Assembly (NCBI GenBank): GCA_947491945.1
Contig: CANLLN010000014.1
Span: 1 to 64,000 of the forward strand
Direction: 5' to 3'
Source of the DNA: an uncultured Carboxylicivirga sp.
Lineage (GTDB): Bacteria > Bacteroidota > Bacteroidia > Bacteroidales > Marinilabiliaceae
Length of the DNA: 64,000 nt
Shown here: piece after piece, positions 17,332 through 27,464 of the stretch
Layout: every line of letters begins with the position of its first letter
Numbering within the stretch: the stretch's first letter is position 1
Notes under the pieces: generated by a model
Seen by the model: the letters and a program-made list of their open reading frames with translations, nothing else
The model's database searches: none
What the model was told of the DNA's origin: nothing
Program-made: the position numbers and the translations under genes

Positions 17332-18562
17332 GGATAGTATTTTAGATGAAATATTTAACAACGACCCTTTAGGCTTGCTAAACGTAAAGCCTAAAAAATC
17401 GAATACCCGTACTGCGGACGAGCGTTTATTAGCTTCGTTTCAGGAAATTAACGATTTTGTTGCGAACAACAGCAAAGAACCTGAACCAAACCCATCAAAT
17501 ATTTCAGAGTATCAATTGTATTCTCGTTTAAAAAGTATGCGTGAGGATATTGAAAAAGTTGAACAACTAAAACCTCACGACATACATAATCTGCTACCTG
17601 AAATTGAAATAAGTCAAGTAAACGACCCCAAAGCGGAATACAACAACCCCAAAGAAATAAGTTCACTTGATGATATTTTGGGCGATGATTCTTTGGATAT
17701 TCTTGGCGGTGATGATGCTGGTCTTTTTGATTTTAAGCATACACCAAAAGATTACGAAAGAGCGCAAGCTGATTTCATTGCACGCAGAAAACCCTGTAAG
17801 GACTTTGATAAATATGAGCAGTTATTAAAGGATGTTCAAAAGGATTTGGCGGAAGGTAAACGAAAATTGATTGACTTCAAGCAGGACAACCTTCAGGAAA
17901 AGGCTTTTTACGTGCATAATGGAGTGCTTTTCTACCTTGAAGAAATCAATATATCTCAAAAAGAACATTATAAAGAAGATGGCACCAGAGTGCGTGAAGA
18001 TGGTCGTACACGCTGTATTTTTGAAAATGGAACAGAATCAAATATGCTTAAACGTTCTGTCGAGAAAATACTCTATGCAAATGGTCGTGTCGTAACAGAA
18101 AATATTGATAAGGTAAACGAGGGCTTCCTTGAAAACTTTAGTTCAATTACAGATGAAGACGAAGAAGCCGGGTACATCTATGTTTTAAAATCAAAAAGCA
18201 CAGACGAAAGGATTTCTTCTATTACAGATTTATACAAAGTTGGCTACTCGAAAACAGACGTTGAAGAACGGATAAAAAATGCCGAAAAAGAGCCAACCTA
18301 TTTGATGGCTCCGGTACGAATAAAAGGAGCTTGGAAGTGCTATAATATGAATCCTCAGAAATTAGAGCAATTGCTTCATAATTTCTTTGGCAACTCATGT
18401 TTAGAAATAGATGTATTTGATGAAAAAGGCAAACGCCATACACCAAGAGAATGGTTTATTGCACCTTTTGAGGTAATTGAGCAAGCAATTGAATTAATAA
18501 TTAATGGGAAGATTGTGAAGTATAGATATGATGAAGAGAATGGTGTAATTATATTGAGGTAA
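17324..18562 (+). CDS. GIY-YIG nuclease (T5orf172 type), candidate restriction effector
   Basis: This 412-residue protein ends in a GIY-YIG nuclease of the T5orf172 class (about 280-395). Visible elements are EAGYIYVLKSKS, LYKVGYSKTDVEERI with the conserved Arg (about 313), and catalytic Glu in QKLEQLLHNFF (about 347). The N-terminal 270 residues are acidic, partly helical and unassigned; they may bind the helicase or methylase. It probably makes the DNA cut in the restriction module. It overlaps the helicase gene; the HD/Hsp90-like gene begins 22 bp downstream, so the operon continues. Confidence 0.85.
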   Translation: MDKDSILDEIFNNDPLGLLNVKPKKSNTRTADERLLASFQEINDFVANNSKEPEPNPSNISEYQLYSRLKSMREDIEKVEQLKPHDIHNLLPEIEISQVNDPKAEYNNPKEISSLDDILGDDSLDILGGDDAGLFDFKHTPKDYERAQADFIARRKPCKDFDKYEQLLKDVQKDLAEGKRKLIDFKQDNLQEKAFYVHNGVLFYLEEINISQKEHYKEDGTRVREDGRTRCIFENGTESNMLKRSVEKILYANGRVVTENIDKVNEGFLENFSSITDEDEEAGYIYVLKSKSTDERISSITDLYKVGYSKTDVEERIKNAEKEPTYLMAPVRIKGAWKCYNMNPQKLEQLLHNFFGNSCLEIDVFDEKGKRHTPREWFIAPFEVIEQAIELIINGKIVKYRYDEENGVIILR

Positions 18563-18583
18563 CACAACAAAAAGCGATTTCAA

Positions 18584-21097
18584 ATGAATATAGATACCGA
18601 TTATAAAATGGATGATTTAATACTGATAAAGTATTTAAATAGTATTGATAGTCCGTTTCTACCCAAAATAGCTGAAGTGTATGATGAGATAAAAGAAATA
18701 TTAAATACAAGAGTACAACGAGTCTTTCCTAATTACACTTTACATAATACAAGTCATTCGTTTCGAGTAATGGAATATATGGGTAAACTAATTCACGATG
18801 TTAGTTTATTAGATGAATTAGAAGTTGTTTTATTGGTTTACGCAGCATTATTGCATGACATTGGGATGGCTGTTGGTGAAAACGATATTGACGATATTAA
18901 AAATGACAATTTTAAGTACTGTAATGTTAAGTTTTCCGCAATGAAGAAAATTATGGATGGAAATGATGATTTAGCATTACAGGAATATGTAAGAAGAATT
19001 CACTCATCTTTATCTGCAAGGTATATAAACGAGAATCTGAAAGATAATCTTACTATACCTAAACTAACAACACTTGATTTCACAAAGGAATTAGCATTAA
19101 TATGTGAAAGCCATACAAAGGATTATGATTGGATTAAAGAAAACTTAAGAATAAATGAAGTAAGAGGCGATTATTCTTTTAATTCTCAATTTATAGCATG
19201 TATATTAAGATTAGCAGATATACTGGATATTGATAGCAATAGAACACCTTATAACTTGTATAAATTAATTGTTCCAAAAGGTATTAGCGATGACGAATGG
19301 AAGCAACACTATGTAATATCGAACAATGAGAAAATTTTATTTAATGAGAAAACTCAGCAAAAGAGAATCGTGTTTCATGGAAAAGCTACTAACGCAAGCA
19401 TACACAGGAAGTTGCTTTCGTATATTGGGTGGGTTAAAGATGAACTAATTAATGCTACAGCTCTAGTAAATCATTTACCGACAAAATATAGTTTGGTTTA
19501 TGACACAACTCCGGAAATAAACATTCAAACGGAAGGATATACTTTTTCTGATTATAAGATGAATTTGGAGTTCAGAGCAATCAGTTCTCTTTTAATGGGA
19601 GAAAAGATATATGGTGATAAATCTTTAGGTTTAAGGGAACTTATCCAAAATTCACTTGATTCATGTAGGATTAGACAAGAAACGGAAGAACGTAATTATG
19701 AGTTTGGTGAAGATAAATATCAACCAAGAATAAAGGTGATTCTATCTAAGTCAAACAATCAAGTTGTAATTAAAGACAATGGAACAGGGATGTCAATGGA
19801 CATTGTCAAGAAGCATTTTCTGAATATTGGGGTTTCATATTATAACTCAACGGAATTTTTACTTAATGATTTTAACTATAAACCAATTGGTAATTTCGGA
19901 ATTGGTTTTCTGTCCTGTTTTATGCTTTCAGATGAAGTAAAGGTACTAACCAGACATTATAAAGAAAAAAGCAAATTTTTAATTGAGCTTGAAAAAGGAA
20001 ATGAATGGACTTCTTTAACTGAATCACTTGATGTCACTTTTGAAGGAACTGAGGTAATTTTAAATTACAATGACTTCATTTCTACCTTTGATAACAATAC
20101 TGAAAAAGTTAAGAAATTTCTAAATCAATATTTTTTAACGGACGGAGTGAATTTTGAATTAGTAGATAAATCAGCTGAAGAAATTTTTAAGATTGAAAAT
20201 CAAATTAATCTGATACCAGAATTAGCGAAAGGACATTACAAGATTGACTTAGGAAATTACTTAAATGAAATTGAAGGATATGCAATTATTAAAAACAAAA
20301 GTAGTTTCATTACCACATTTGATGATTTAGACTTTATTGGAAATATTTATATATATGATGATGAATCCGGACTTAAGGAGGTTGAAGAATTAGATTCTAT
20401 ATCTATTGATGATTTCGTAAATAACAATGAAATAAAATATCTGGCAATCCCAATTGTAGAATCATTTATTGAAGACGACTTTTTAAGTGGAATGAAATTT
20501 ACAGAGGACGATATTGGTGAAGTTATTGATAAGTTAGATAGACAACTAACATGGATTTCAATAATAGTCCACAAAGATTCACAATCTTCACTAACAGATG
20601 AAACAATCGAACCTGGCAATTATATTTTTGATAATTTAGAATTTAGTGACCTTGTTTCTCTTGGGCATTCAGATAGTTGTGCAACAAAGTCATATGTAAA
20701 AACCATTTCTCTTTTTGAAGGCAAAAAAAATGATTTGTATTTGCCTTTTAATAATAAGTCTGATTGGATGCCTTACTATTGGAGACATGATAGTAAACGA
20801 AAGGAACTCTTTATGAGAAGTGTTTTAATAAAAGATTTCCGCTTTGACATCCCTATATCGGCTTTGATTTTTGATATTGAAACCATTGTTGTAAATATTA
20901 ATTCAAGGCTATTTATTCCAGATATTTCAAGGAATAACATAGATTCAACAGCAATGAAAATGGTGAATTATATTATTGGAAAATCAATTCATCTTGGAGC
21001 ATCTGATATATTGGAGCTAGGTAGTCAGGAAAAATTAACCCTAAATAATTTTATCCAAAATTACTATGCGGAAACAACTGAATTTGAAAAAGTATAG
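18584..21097 (+). CDS. HD-domain / Hsp90-like (GHKL) ATPase fusion protein
   Basis: This 837-residue protein fuses an HD domain (about 45-220) to a GHKL/Hsp90-type ATP-binding domain (about 325-480). HD residues include HNTSHSF (about 52) and LLHDIGM (about 88). The ATPase has the N box LRELIQNSLDSCR (about 350), DNGTGM (about 399) and GNFGIGFLSCF (about 437). The C-terminal 350 residues resemble a middle/client domain. HD domains often cleave phosphate bonds, and Hsp90-like domains act as switches; fusions of this kind occur in prokaryotic conflict systems. It starts the second half of the operon, whose genes are visibly more AT-rich than the restriction genes. Confidence 0.8.
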   Translation: MNIDTDYKMDDLILIKYLNSIDSPFLPKIAEVYDEIKEILNTRVQRVFPNYTLHNTSHSFRVMEYMGKLIHDVSLLDELEVVLLVYAALLHDIGMAVGENDIDDIKNDNFKYCNVKFSAMKKIMDGNDDLALQEYVRRIHSSLSARYINENLKDNLTIPKLTTLDFTKELALICESHTKDYDWIKENLRINEVRGDYSFNSQFIACILRLADILDIDSNRTPYNLYKLIVPKGISDDEWKQHYVISNNEKILFNEKTQQKRIVFHGKATNASIHRKLLSYIGWVKDELINATALVNHLPTKYSLVYDTTPEINIQTEGYTFSDYKMNLEFRAISSLLMGEKIYGDKSLGLRELIQNSLDSCRIRQETEERNYEFGEDKYQPRIKVILSKSNNQVVIKDNGTGMSMDIVKKHFLNIGVSYYNSTEFLLNDFNYKPIGNFGIGFLSCFMLSDEVKVLTRHYKEKSKFLIELEKGNEWTSLTESLDVTFEGTEVILNYNDFISTFDNNTEKVKKFLNQYFLTDGVNFELVDKSAEEIFKIENQINLIPELAKGHYKIDLGNYLNEIEGYAIIKNKSSFITTFDDLDFIGNIYIYDDESGLKEVEELDSISIDDFVNNNEIKYLAIPIVESFIEDDFLSGMKFTEDDIGEVIDKLDRQLTWISIIVHKDSQSSLTDETIEPGNYIFDNLEFSDLVSLGHSDSCATKSYVKTISLFEGKKNDLYLPFNNKSDWMPYYWRHDSKRKELFMRSVLIKDFRFDIPISALIFDIETIVVNINSRLFIPDISRNNIDSTAMKMVNYIIGKSIHLGASDILELGSQEKLTLNNFIQNYYAETTEFEKV

Positions 21098-21144
21098 AAT
21101 AGATAAATACTGAGATTAAATTATATTGATTAAAGCTATACCGT

Positions 21145-23478
21145 ATGATTGAATCATTAAATAATTTTAAGATTAGGTTATCAAATCACCCTGAGTTAAA
21201 AGGTAACCTATTAGCATGGCTTATAGCTAAGAATCCAAATTTGAATACTTCTTCCAAAGAAAACTTGTATTTAGATTTGATTCCTTTTTATTCTCAATAT
21301 AGCCAATCGGATATTGAACCAATATCAGAGCAACAAGAAGCAAAAGGTGAATTTATTAAAGGAACCGACTACCGTCTTAAATCAATTGAAATTTCTGGAG
21401 TTAGAGGTTTTCCTAAAAAGTCCCCTCCGTATGGGATAGATTTTTGCATAAATGAACAACCTTCAACCGCAATTATACTAGGAAAAAACGGTGTAGGTAA
21501 AAGTTCAATTTTCACATCGTTAGAGAAAATATTTGGTCATGAAATTGGTGAAGCTAAGCTAAGAAATATTCAAGATTTTAATAAGTACGTAACTCATTTT
21601 AATGGCACATCACAAGATTGTCATTTTATTGCAAAAACAAATGAAGGTGATTATTCTTTTGAAAGCCCACTACCTGATAGTATTGTAGATTCTTTAAATC
21701 CCAACAGCCATTTTATAAGTGATTATGACATCTATGAGAATGGTCAACGAAATTATGAAGGTTCTGCAATGGATAATAATTCTTTTCACAATCTTATTGC
21801 CTCTAGCTTAGGACTTCAAGAGTTTCTTGACTTCAATCTATTAATATCGGAGTTAGCTAAATACCAAAGAAGAAAAGAATCAAACAACCTAAACAATGCC
21901 ATAAAGAATAAAACAGAAGGAGTAAATTCAATTACAAACTGGCAGAAAGAACTTGATAAGAAGAATCAAGAATTAAAACTTATTGCTGAAGACAATAAGA
22001 AAGTTTCGCTTGAGCGACCTAAAAGAGTAATCGAATTAGCAAACGAACTGCTTAACAGGAATTTTTCAATAACTTTTGATTTATCAAGAATACAATCTAA
22101 CATTGAAAACTTTCTTAAAAAATTTCTTGAATACAATTCATACAAAATAGAGGGTACAAGTACCAAAGAAATTGATTTTTTAATTCAAGGCTTACAATTG
22201 CTAGAGAGTCAATCTTTTAAAAATTGCCCATTTTGTAATAGTTCAAGCAATGAAGTTCCCAATATTAAAACTGAAGTTGAAAAAAAAGTATTAGAATATA
22301 AAAAGTATCGTACGCTATCGAGTGAAATATCTCAATTATTTGCTGCTATTACTGAACATTTGGGTTCTCTTTATTCTCAATTGGAGAATATTTACAAAAG
22401 TTTGGAGAATGAAAGATTAAACCTACGAGACTATCCGGAATTTTCAGGATGGTTAACCAAGTTAAATGAATATCGAGAATTTATATATCACTATTCCTCT
22501 GATGACTTTTTTGTAATGGCTATTGATTTTTTTGAAATACACCAGCCAAATAGGAAACAAATCAGTGAACTATATGACATCATTCGTGAGAATAAAGATT
22601 TTATTCAATCTCTTTCCGAACTTAATAAAATAAAAGAGTTTACTTCTAGTAGGCAAAGCGTTATTGAATCTATCAAGGAACGAGAAAATAGTAAATTGAA
22701 AGCTGATACCACCGTTCAGCGAAAAGCTGTTTTAGAAAGTGAAATTCGAAATTTAGAGGAACAAATTAAAATTAGAAATACACAAGTAAAGCAAGCAGAA
22801 AAAGAAATTTCTGAATTTCAGCAAAGCGTTGATATACTAAAACAAATTAAAAATGACGCATCAGTTTATCAACCATTAGTCTATAACGAAATAAATAAAA
22901 TTGTTAAAGAATCATTTATTCCTATAGAACAATTAATAACTGACGTATTAAATAATTTTCTTGAGGGTGAAGATATTTCAATTGACATTGATATAGAGAA
23001 GAAAGAAGATGATAATGGAGATGTTATTTCCGAAACAATTTATGCGAAAATAAAAAGCCCTTATGGTAACATAAGTCCTAATAAGTATTTCAATACATTC
23101 AGATATAGGCTTTTTTGCATGATGGTTTCGTTAAGTATTGCACTAGCTTCAAGAGTGCGGTCAGGTGTTAATTTACCTGTTGTTTTAGATGATGTTTTTT
23201 ATGCAAGTGATTTTATTAAAAGGGCATCAATTGAAAAGTTTTTGGAGCAAATGATAAAGACTTTTGCAGAGTTTTCTGATTTGCCTTTACAACTTATATT
23301 GTTTACACATGACGAACTAATATTTGATTCAGCTATGCATGCTATTAGAAAACTAAAAATTGAATCAGATACAATTTTCGCAAAACTTTTACCATATGAT
23401 AATTCAGAATTAATACAACACTATTCCGAATTAACCTATAGGATTCCAACAAACATTCCAAAAACTATTTTTGCCTAA
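21145..23478 (+). CDS. Rad50/SMC-like ATPase with zinc hook
   Basis: This 777-residue protein has a short N-terminal domain (1-65), then an ABC-type ATPase head split by coiled coils. Walker A is LGKNGVGKSSI (about 112) and Walker B is LPVVLDDVFYASD (about 680). Coiled coils (about 250-350 and 500-580) flank a CPFC motif (about 361), the zinc-hook signature of Rad50-like proteins. It would clamp or sense DNA ends or unusual DNA and drive an effector. The gene begins 47 bp after the HD/Hsp90-like gene, and its stop overlaps the start of the membrane protein gene (TAATG). Confidence 0.8.
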   Translation: MIESLNNFKIRLSNHPELKGNLLAWLIAKNPNLNTSSKENLYLDLIPFYSQYSQSDIEPISEQQEAKGEFIKGTDYRLKSIEISGVRGFPKKSPPYGIDFCINEQPSTAIILGKNGVGKSSIFTSLEKIFGHEIGEAKLRNIQDFNKYVTHFNGTSQDCHFIAKTNEGDYSFESPLPDSIVDSLNPNSHFISDYDIYENGQRNYEGSAMDNNSFHNLIASSLGLQEFLDFNLLISELAKYQRRKESNNLNNAIKNKTEGVNSITNWQKELDKKNQELKLIAEDNKKVSLERPKRVIELANELLNRNFSITFDLSRIQSNIENFLKKFLEYNSYKIEGTSTKEIDFLIQGLQLLESQSFKNCPFCNSSSNEVPNIKTEVEKKVLEYKKYRTLSSEISQLFAAITEHLGSLYSQLENIYKSLENERLNLRDYPEFSGWLTKLNEYREFIYHYSSDDFFVMAIDFFEIHQPNRKQISELYDIIRENKDFIQSLSELNKIKEFTSSRQSVIESIKERENSKLKADTTVQRKAVLESEIRNLEEQIKIRNTQVKQAEKEISEFQQSVDILKQIKNDASVYQPLVYNEINKIVKESFIPIEQLITDVLNNFLEGEDISIDIDIEKKEDDNGDVISETIYAKIKSPYGNISPNKYFNTFRYRLFCMMVSLSIALASRVRSGVNLPVVLDDVFYASDFIKRASIEKFLEQMIKTFAEFSDLPLQLILFTHDELIFDSAMHAIRKLKIESDTIFAKLLPYDNSELIQHYSELTYRIPTNIPKTIFA

Positions 23479-24803
23479 TGGAAAAGAAATATTTATACTA
23501 TTCAGGAAGTTTATTGATTTTTATATTAATAATAATAGGTGTTAGTTATCTTCTTATCGAATCAAAGATTGATAATCAGTACAGTAAAATTAACTCTCAA
23601 GTTGAAAATATTCTACAGAAGGAGTATAATATTAATTCCATAAAGCCATTTATCCTAATTCCGCAACGAATAGACAGTACTGGGAATTATTTTCTTGATT
23701 CTACTGAAATTGCTACAATAGAAAGTCATATCTCAAAGTATTACCAAAAAGCATATCATTCATATTATGATTCAATACTTGCGTGTAAAGATTACTCTCC
23801 TTTTTTAATACTACCCAACAATTCTGACAAATACGGTAATATTGTTTTAAAAAAAGAGGATTTAGATAATATCGAAAAGCACCTTAACTCTGTCATTAAA
23901 AGTGTAGATGATGCTATTAAAGAAACTAAATATGAAATTGATAATGACATTGATAGACTAAATCTGTGGCTTACTGCCTGGATAGCTGCAATGGGTTTTA
24001 TAGGTATTGTTTTACCAATTGTTATAAATCAGGTTTCCTCAAAAGAACTCAAAGAAGAATCTAAAGCAATAAGAGAAAAAGCAGATGGTCTTGAAACTGA
24101 TATAACTAGAGCCAAGACGGATGCTAGTTCTGCAAAAACAACAGCCACAGAAACCAAGGAAGAAATAAAAAGTCAAAAGGAAGAACTTGAAAGAATAACT
24201 AATAAAATTAAAGAAGAAGGCAATAAATTAGATGAAGTAGAGAAGCGATTTAATAATATTGAAGCTAAGTTCAAAGAAAAGGACAGGGCATTCAATGAGC
24301 TTGAAGACAAGTTATCTAAGAAGGAAGAAGAAATCATGGAACTCTTTGACCTTGCTGAAAATGCTAAAAAAGATTCTGAAACAGCAAATTCTTTTGCAAA
24401 AGAAGCTTTATTAAAAACAGAAGAACAGAATGTCATCATCAAACATTTGTCTTCTTTGAATAAGCTAAAGTCCCTTGATTTTCACAGAATAGCTTATCAT
24501 AACAATGGAGGTGTCAACCAATATTTTGCATATTCATTTAAGGGCATTAAAGATGGATTTGAAAATTTTCGACTACCTGATAATGCAAGTGAAGAAATTA
24601 AGAACATGTACCAAGAAATAGTAAGAGATTATGTTTTTTCTTTCTACGAGGTTATAAGATTTTTAGATGACAGAGGGGTAATTCATAATATGGAGAATTT
24701 AACAGACTTACTGCTGAGTTATTTGAAAGATGAAAAACTTGATGTTGTTGATAAAATTGTTGAAGCTCTTGATTCTGCAATTCAGTCGTTAGAAAAAAAA
24801 TAA
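23478..24803 (+). CDS. Two-pass membrane protein with long cytoplasmic coiled coil
   Basis: This 441-residue protein has one membrane helix near the N-terminus (about 5-27, GSLLIFILIIIGVSYLL) and a second at about 157-178 (LWLTAWIAAMGFIGIVLPIV), leaving a 130-residue loop outside. A coiled coil (about 190-320) rich in Lys, Glu and Ala and a helical C-terminal domain should lie in the cytoplasm. It is translationally coupled to the zinc-hook ATPase gene (TAATG overlap). A membrane partner beside a DNA-sensing ATPase suggests membrane damage or anchoring as output, as in other defence systems; that is inference. A terminator follows. Confidence 0.75.
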   Translation: MEKKYLYYSGSLLIFILIIIGVSYLLIESKIDNQYSKINSQVENILQKEYNINSIKPFILIPQRIDSTGNYFLDSTEIATIESHISKYYQKAYHSYYDSILACKDYSPFLILPNNSDKYGNIVLKKEDLDNIEKHLNSVIKSVDDAIKETKYEIDNDIDRLNLWLTAWIAAMGFIGIVLPIVINQVSSKELKEESKAIREKADGLETDITRAKTDASSAKTTATETKEEIKSQKEELERITNKIKEEGNKLDEVEKRFNNIEAKFKEKDRAFNELEDKLSKKEEEIMELFDLAENAKKDSETANSFAKEALLKTEEQNVIIKHLSSLNKLKSLDFHRIAYHNNGGVNQYFAYSFKGIKDGFENFRLPDNASEEIKNMYQEIVRDYVFSFYEVIRFLDDRGVIHNMENLTDLLLSYLKDEKLDVVDKIVEALDSAIQSLEKK

Positions 24804-24822
24804 TAGGAAATTTTATATTTGA

Positions 24823-24848
24823 AGTCGGCATACCACCGACTTTTTTTT
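24823..24848 (+). terminator. Rho-independent terminator ending the seven-gene operon
   Basis: AGTCGG (24823-24828), a 7-nt loop, then CCGACT (24836-24841) and a run of T residues. It separates the defence-like operon from the virion genes, which begin about 100 bp later after a run of seven C residues (near 24911-24917). Confidence 0.8.
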
Positions 24849-24949
24849 ACTCATTTTTTGACAAATTTCTTCAAACACTTACAAACTCCTTCAAGCACCG
24901 TTAAACTCCAACCCCCCCACCATAAGCCTACTATATGTTTGTTTCCATT

Positions 24950-27430
24950 ATGGAAGCAAGCACAAAGAAAATATTAGGCACATTAGCAGCTGTTGCAGCC
25001 GTTGGTGGAGGTTTCTACCTCATTAAAAAAGGCAAAAAGCTTCTTGCCGGGGCAAAAATGAACTTTGCTCTTTTAGGATTCCGCATCCACAAGATGAACT
25101 TACAGGAAGTTCAATTTGCTGTAAAGCTTCGTTGCTACAACCCCACAAAAGCCCCCATCACATTAGCCGTTAACCAGGTTGTTGCAAATTACAAAGGTTC
25201 GGCAGTCGCTTATTCTACCCCCGATATTAAAGGACTTACCATTGGTGCAGGCAAAACACAAGAGCCTGAAATCGTTTTTCAAGTGCCATACCTGAACCTT
25301 ATGGGTAAAGGTCTTACTCTTTCCGTGCTTTCCAATACTCAGCAGCTTAAAGCTGATATGACTTTCACCATGACGATCAGCGTTAATGGCGAAACTCTTA
25401 CTACTACGCAATCATTATCAGAGGACGAAAATATGAACGGATTAGCATTGGGCGAATTGGGCATTGTATCCGGCCCACGAAACACCCAAAACGGTAAACG
25501 TTTCAACCACCTTATAAAAAAGGCAAACGGACAGGACACATTTATTAAAAACGGTAACGTAATTGAAACCGTTGAAAGTTGTATTGATATTATCGGTACA
25601 CATTTTCGGGAAGTCGAGGAACTGGCAAGTAACCTTCAAGGTGGTTCACTCAAAGAGTCTTGCCGAAACATCTTCAACTTTTCGTACAACTATTTGCAGT
25701 ACCATAAAGATGATGACGGAACGGAACAACTCCGAACTCCATCACGTTCCTGGTTAGACGGACAAATCAAGTTCAAACAAAAAGGCAAATCAGATGCAGG
25801 GATTGACTGTGATGATTACAGCATTTTTGTGGGTTCGCTTTTAAAGTGTTTAGGTATTCCGTTCAAGCTCCGCATTACCAAGTATGACGGTAAAAAGAAC
25901 TTTCAGCATATCTATGTGATTGTTCCTGCTATTGGCGATTCCGAAGATGAAATCGTTATCGACCCTGTTCTCTCAAAGTTTGATTACCAAAAACCATACA
26001 GTTTTGAACGGTCTGATTTTGATATGTCTCCTTTACAGTTGGCAGGGCTTAGAGGAATTGACGGTATTACAGGTACAAGTGCTTTAGGCTTGCCAATATC
26101 GGTTTTATCAGGCATTGATTTAGCTGGCGGTATTCAGGCACAAGCCAACCATGAAGACCTTATTGCCATTGTATCAGGTGTTGACTTTGACGATGCCATA
26201 AGCGGCTTGGGTGATGCAGAAGATGCTACCTACAACTATTTAGTCCGTACCCGGAATTATCTTTTAAAGAACAGGGATAACAAGGACAAGATGGCTCACG
26301 TCCAAAACCCTGACCAATTCATATCCATGTTGGACCAGGCAATCAAGTTTTGGAATACTCCACAGCGAGATGCCGTATTGGATAAGCTATCGGATATTGA
26401 AGAAAAGCTTGCCGAAAAAGGTCTGATTAAATACGATTCAGAAGCCATCCAGGGATTGGCTGAATTGGATGAGTTGGACGATGAAATGGACGGTTTAGGA
26501 AGAAGAAAAAGACGTAGAGGTCGATTCTTCAAAGCTATAAAACGTGTTGGCAAGAAGATTGGCAAAGTAGCCAAGAAAGTAGTAAAAGCTATCGTAAGAT
26601 TTAATCCTTTGTCAATAGCTATCAGAGGCGGATTATTGGCAGCCTTACGCTTAAATATGTTTGGTATTGCCAAGAAATTGCAATACGCCTATTTACCCGA
26701 TAATCTTGCAAGCAAATACAACATCGACCCGGCAAAACATGCCAAACTAAAAAAGACACATGGCAAGGTTCGTAAGCTGTTTAAAGGCTTACAGGGTAAA
26801 GAATCCAACCTTAGAAAAGCAATCCTTAAAGGTGCAAAACAAAAAAGTTCTGACTTCTCCCTAAAAGGAATTGACGGTTTACTTGCTGATTTGAAAGGCT
26901 TGGAAGCCATTGGCGAATTGGCAGAATTAGGCAATATGGGTGCAGTTGCCACAGCAGCATCAGTAACCGCAGCAAGTGGTGTATTGGCAAAAATCGGAAG
27001 CTGGTTAAAGCCTATCAAAAACATCTTTACAAAGGTTAAAAGTAAATTCAAAAAAGCAGCTCCTGCAACGGAAGCAGTATCTCAATTTAACAATCAGGCA
27101 GCTCCTACAACTGAGGCTTATGCTCCACCAACAAACAGCGTGATGCCTCCATCCAATAGTATCATGCCACAGTCCGGCAGTTACACTCCCCAACCCATAA
27201 TGAAATCTGGGAACTACACACCACAATCGACTACAACAAACCCTACTGCATCAGGTAAAAAGAAACTGAGCAAAGGTGCAAAAGTCGGTATTGGTTTAGG
27301 TGTTGCAGCTCTTATTGGAACAGGAGCTTATCTCATGTTCCGCAAAAAGGAAAGCACTCCGGCAAAGCGGAAATCATCCCCCAAGAAAACCACCAATAAA
27401 GAAGATTTAGGAAGCATCAAGCTTCAATAA
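24950..27430 (+). CDS. Large virion-type protein with LEA/WHy-like and transglutaminase-like domains and two membrane segments
   Basis: This 826-residue protein begins with a hydrophobic helix (ILGTLAAVAAVGGGFYLI, residues 8-25) and ends with another (VGIGLGVAALIGTGAYLMF). Residues 35-150 look like an LEA-type-2/WHy beta domain. Residues 250-345 have the transglutaminase/papain-like triad: Cys in DCDDYS (about 286), His in FQHIYV (about 319) and Asp in VIDPV (about 336). Lys/Arg-rich and Ala/Gly-rich stretches follow (about 525-720), then a Pro/Ser/Thr-rich linker. A role as a virion membrane protein with protease or peptidoglycan activity is inference. An alternative ATG lies at 24935. Confidence 0.6.
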   Translation: MEASTKKILGTLAAVAAVGGGFYLIKKGKKLLAGAKMNFALLGFRIHKMNLQEVQFAVKLRCYNPTKAPITLAVNQVVANYKGSAVAYSTPDIKGLTIGAGKTQEPEIVFQVPYLNLMGKGLTLSVLSNTQQLKADMTFTMTISVNGETLTTTQSLSEDENMNGLALGELGIVSGPRNTQNGKRFNHLIKKANGQDTFIKNGNVIETVESCIDIIGTHFREVEELASNLQGGSLKESCRNIFNFSYNYLQYHKDDDGTEQLRTPSRSWLDGQIKFKQKGKSDAGIDCDDYSIFVGSLLKCLGIPFKLRITKYDGKKNFQHIYVIVPAIGDSEDEIVIDPVLSKFDYQKPYSFERSDFDMSPLQLAGLRGIDGITGTSALGLPISVLSGIDLAGGIQAQANHEDLIAIVSGVDFDDAISGLGDAEDATYNYLVRTRNYLLKNRDNKDKMAHVQNPDQFISMLDQAIKFWNTPQRDAVLDKLSDIEEKLAEKGLIKYDSEAIQGLAELDELDDEMDGLGRRKRRRGRFFKAIKRVGKKIGKVAKKVVKAIVRFNPLSIAIRGGLLAALRLNMFGIAKKLQYAYLPDNLASKYNIDPAKHAKLKKTHGKVRKLFKGLQGKESNLRKAILKGAKQKSSDFSLKGIDGLLADLKGLEAIGELAELGNMGAVATAASVTAASGVLAKIGSWLKPIKNIFTKVKSKFKKAAPATEAVSQFNNQAAPTTEAYAPPTNSVMPPSNSIMPQSGSYTPQPIMKSGNYTPQSTTTNPTASGKKKLSKGAKVGIGLGVAALIGTGAYLMFRKKESTPAKRKSSPKKTTNKEDLGSIKLQ

Positions 27431-27464
27431 ATAATTGTGAATCAATAATTAAAATTTAGAAAAC

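Noticed and set aside
24910-24941. TATGTTTG near the 24950 gene as a Bacteroidota -7 element
   Set aside because: It matches TAnnTTTG, but no TTTG lies at a proper distance upstream (a run of C is there), and it would make the transcript almost leaderless.
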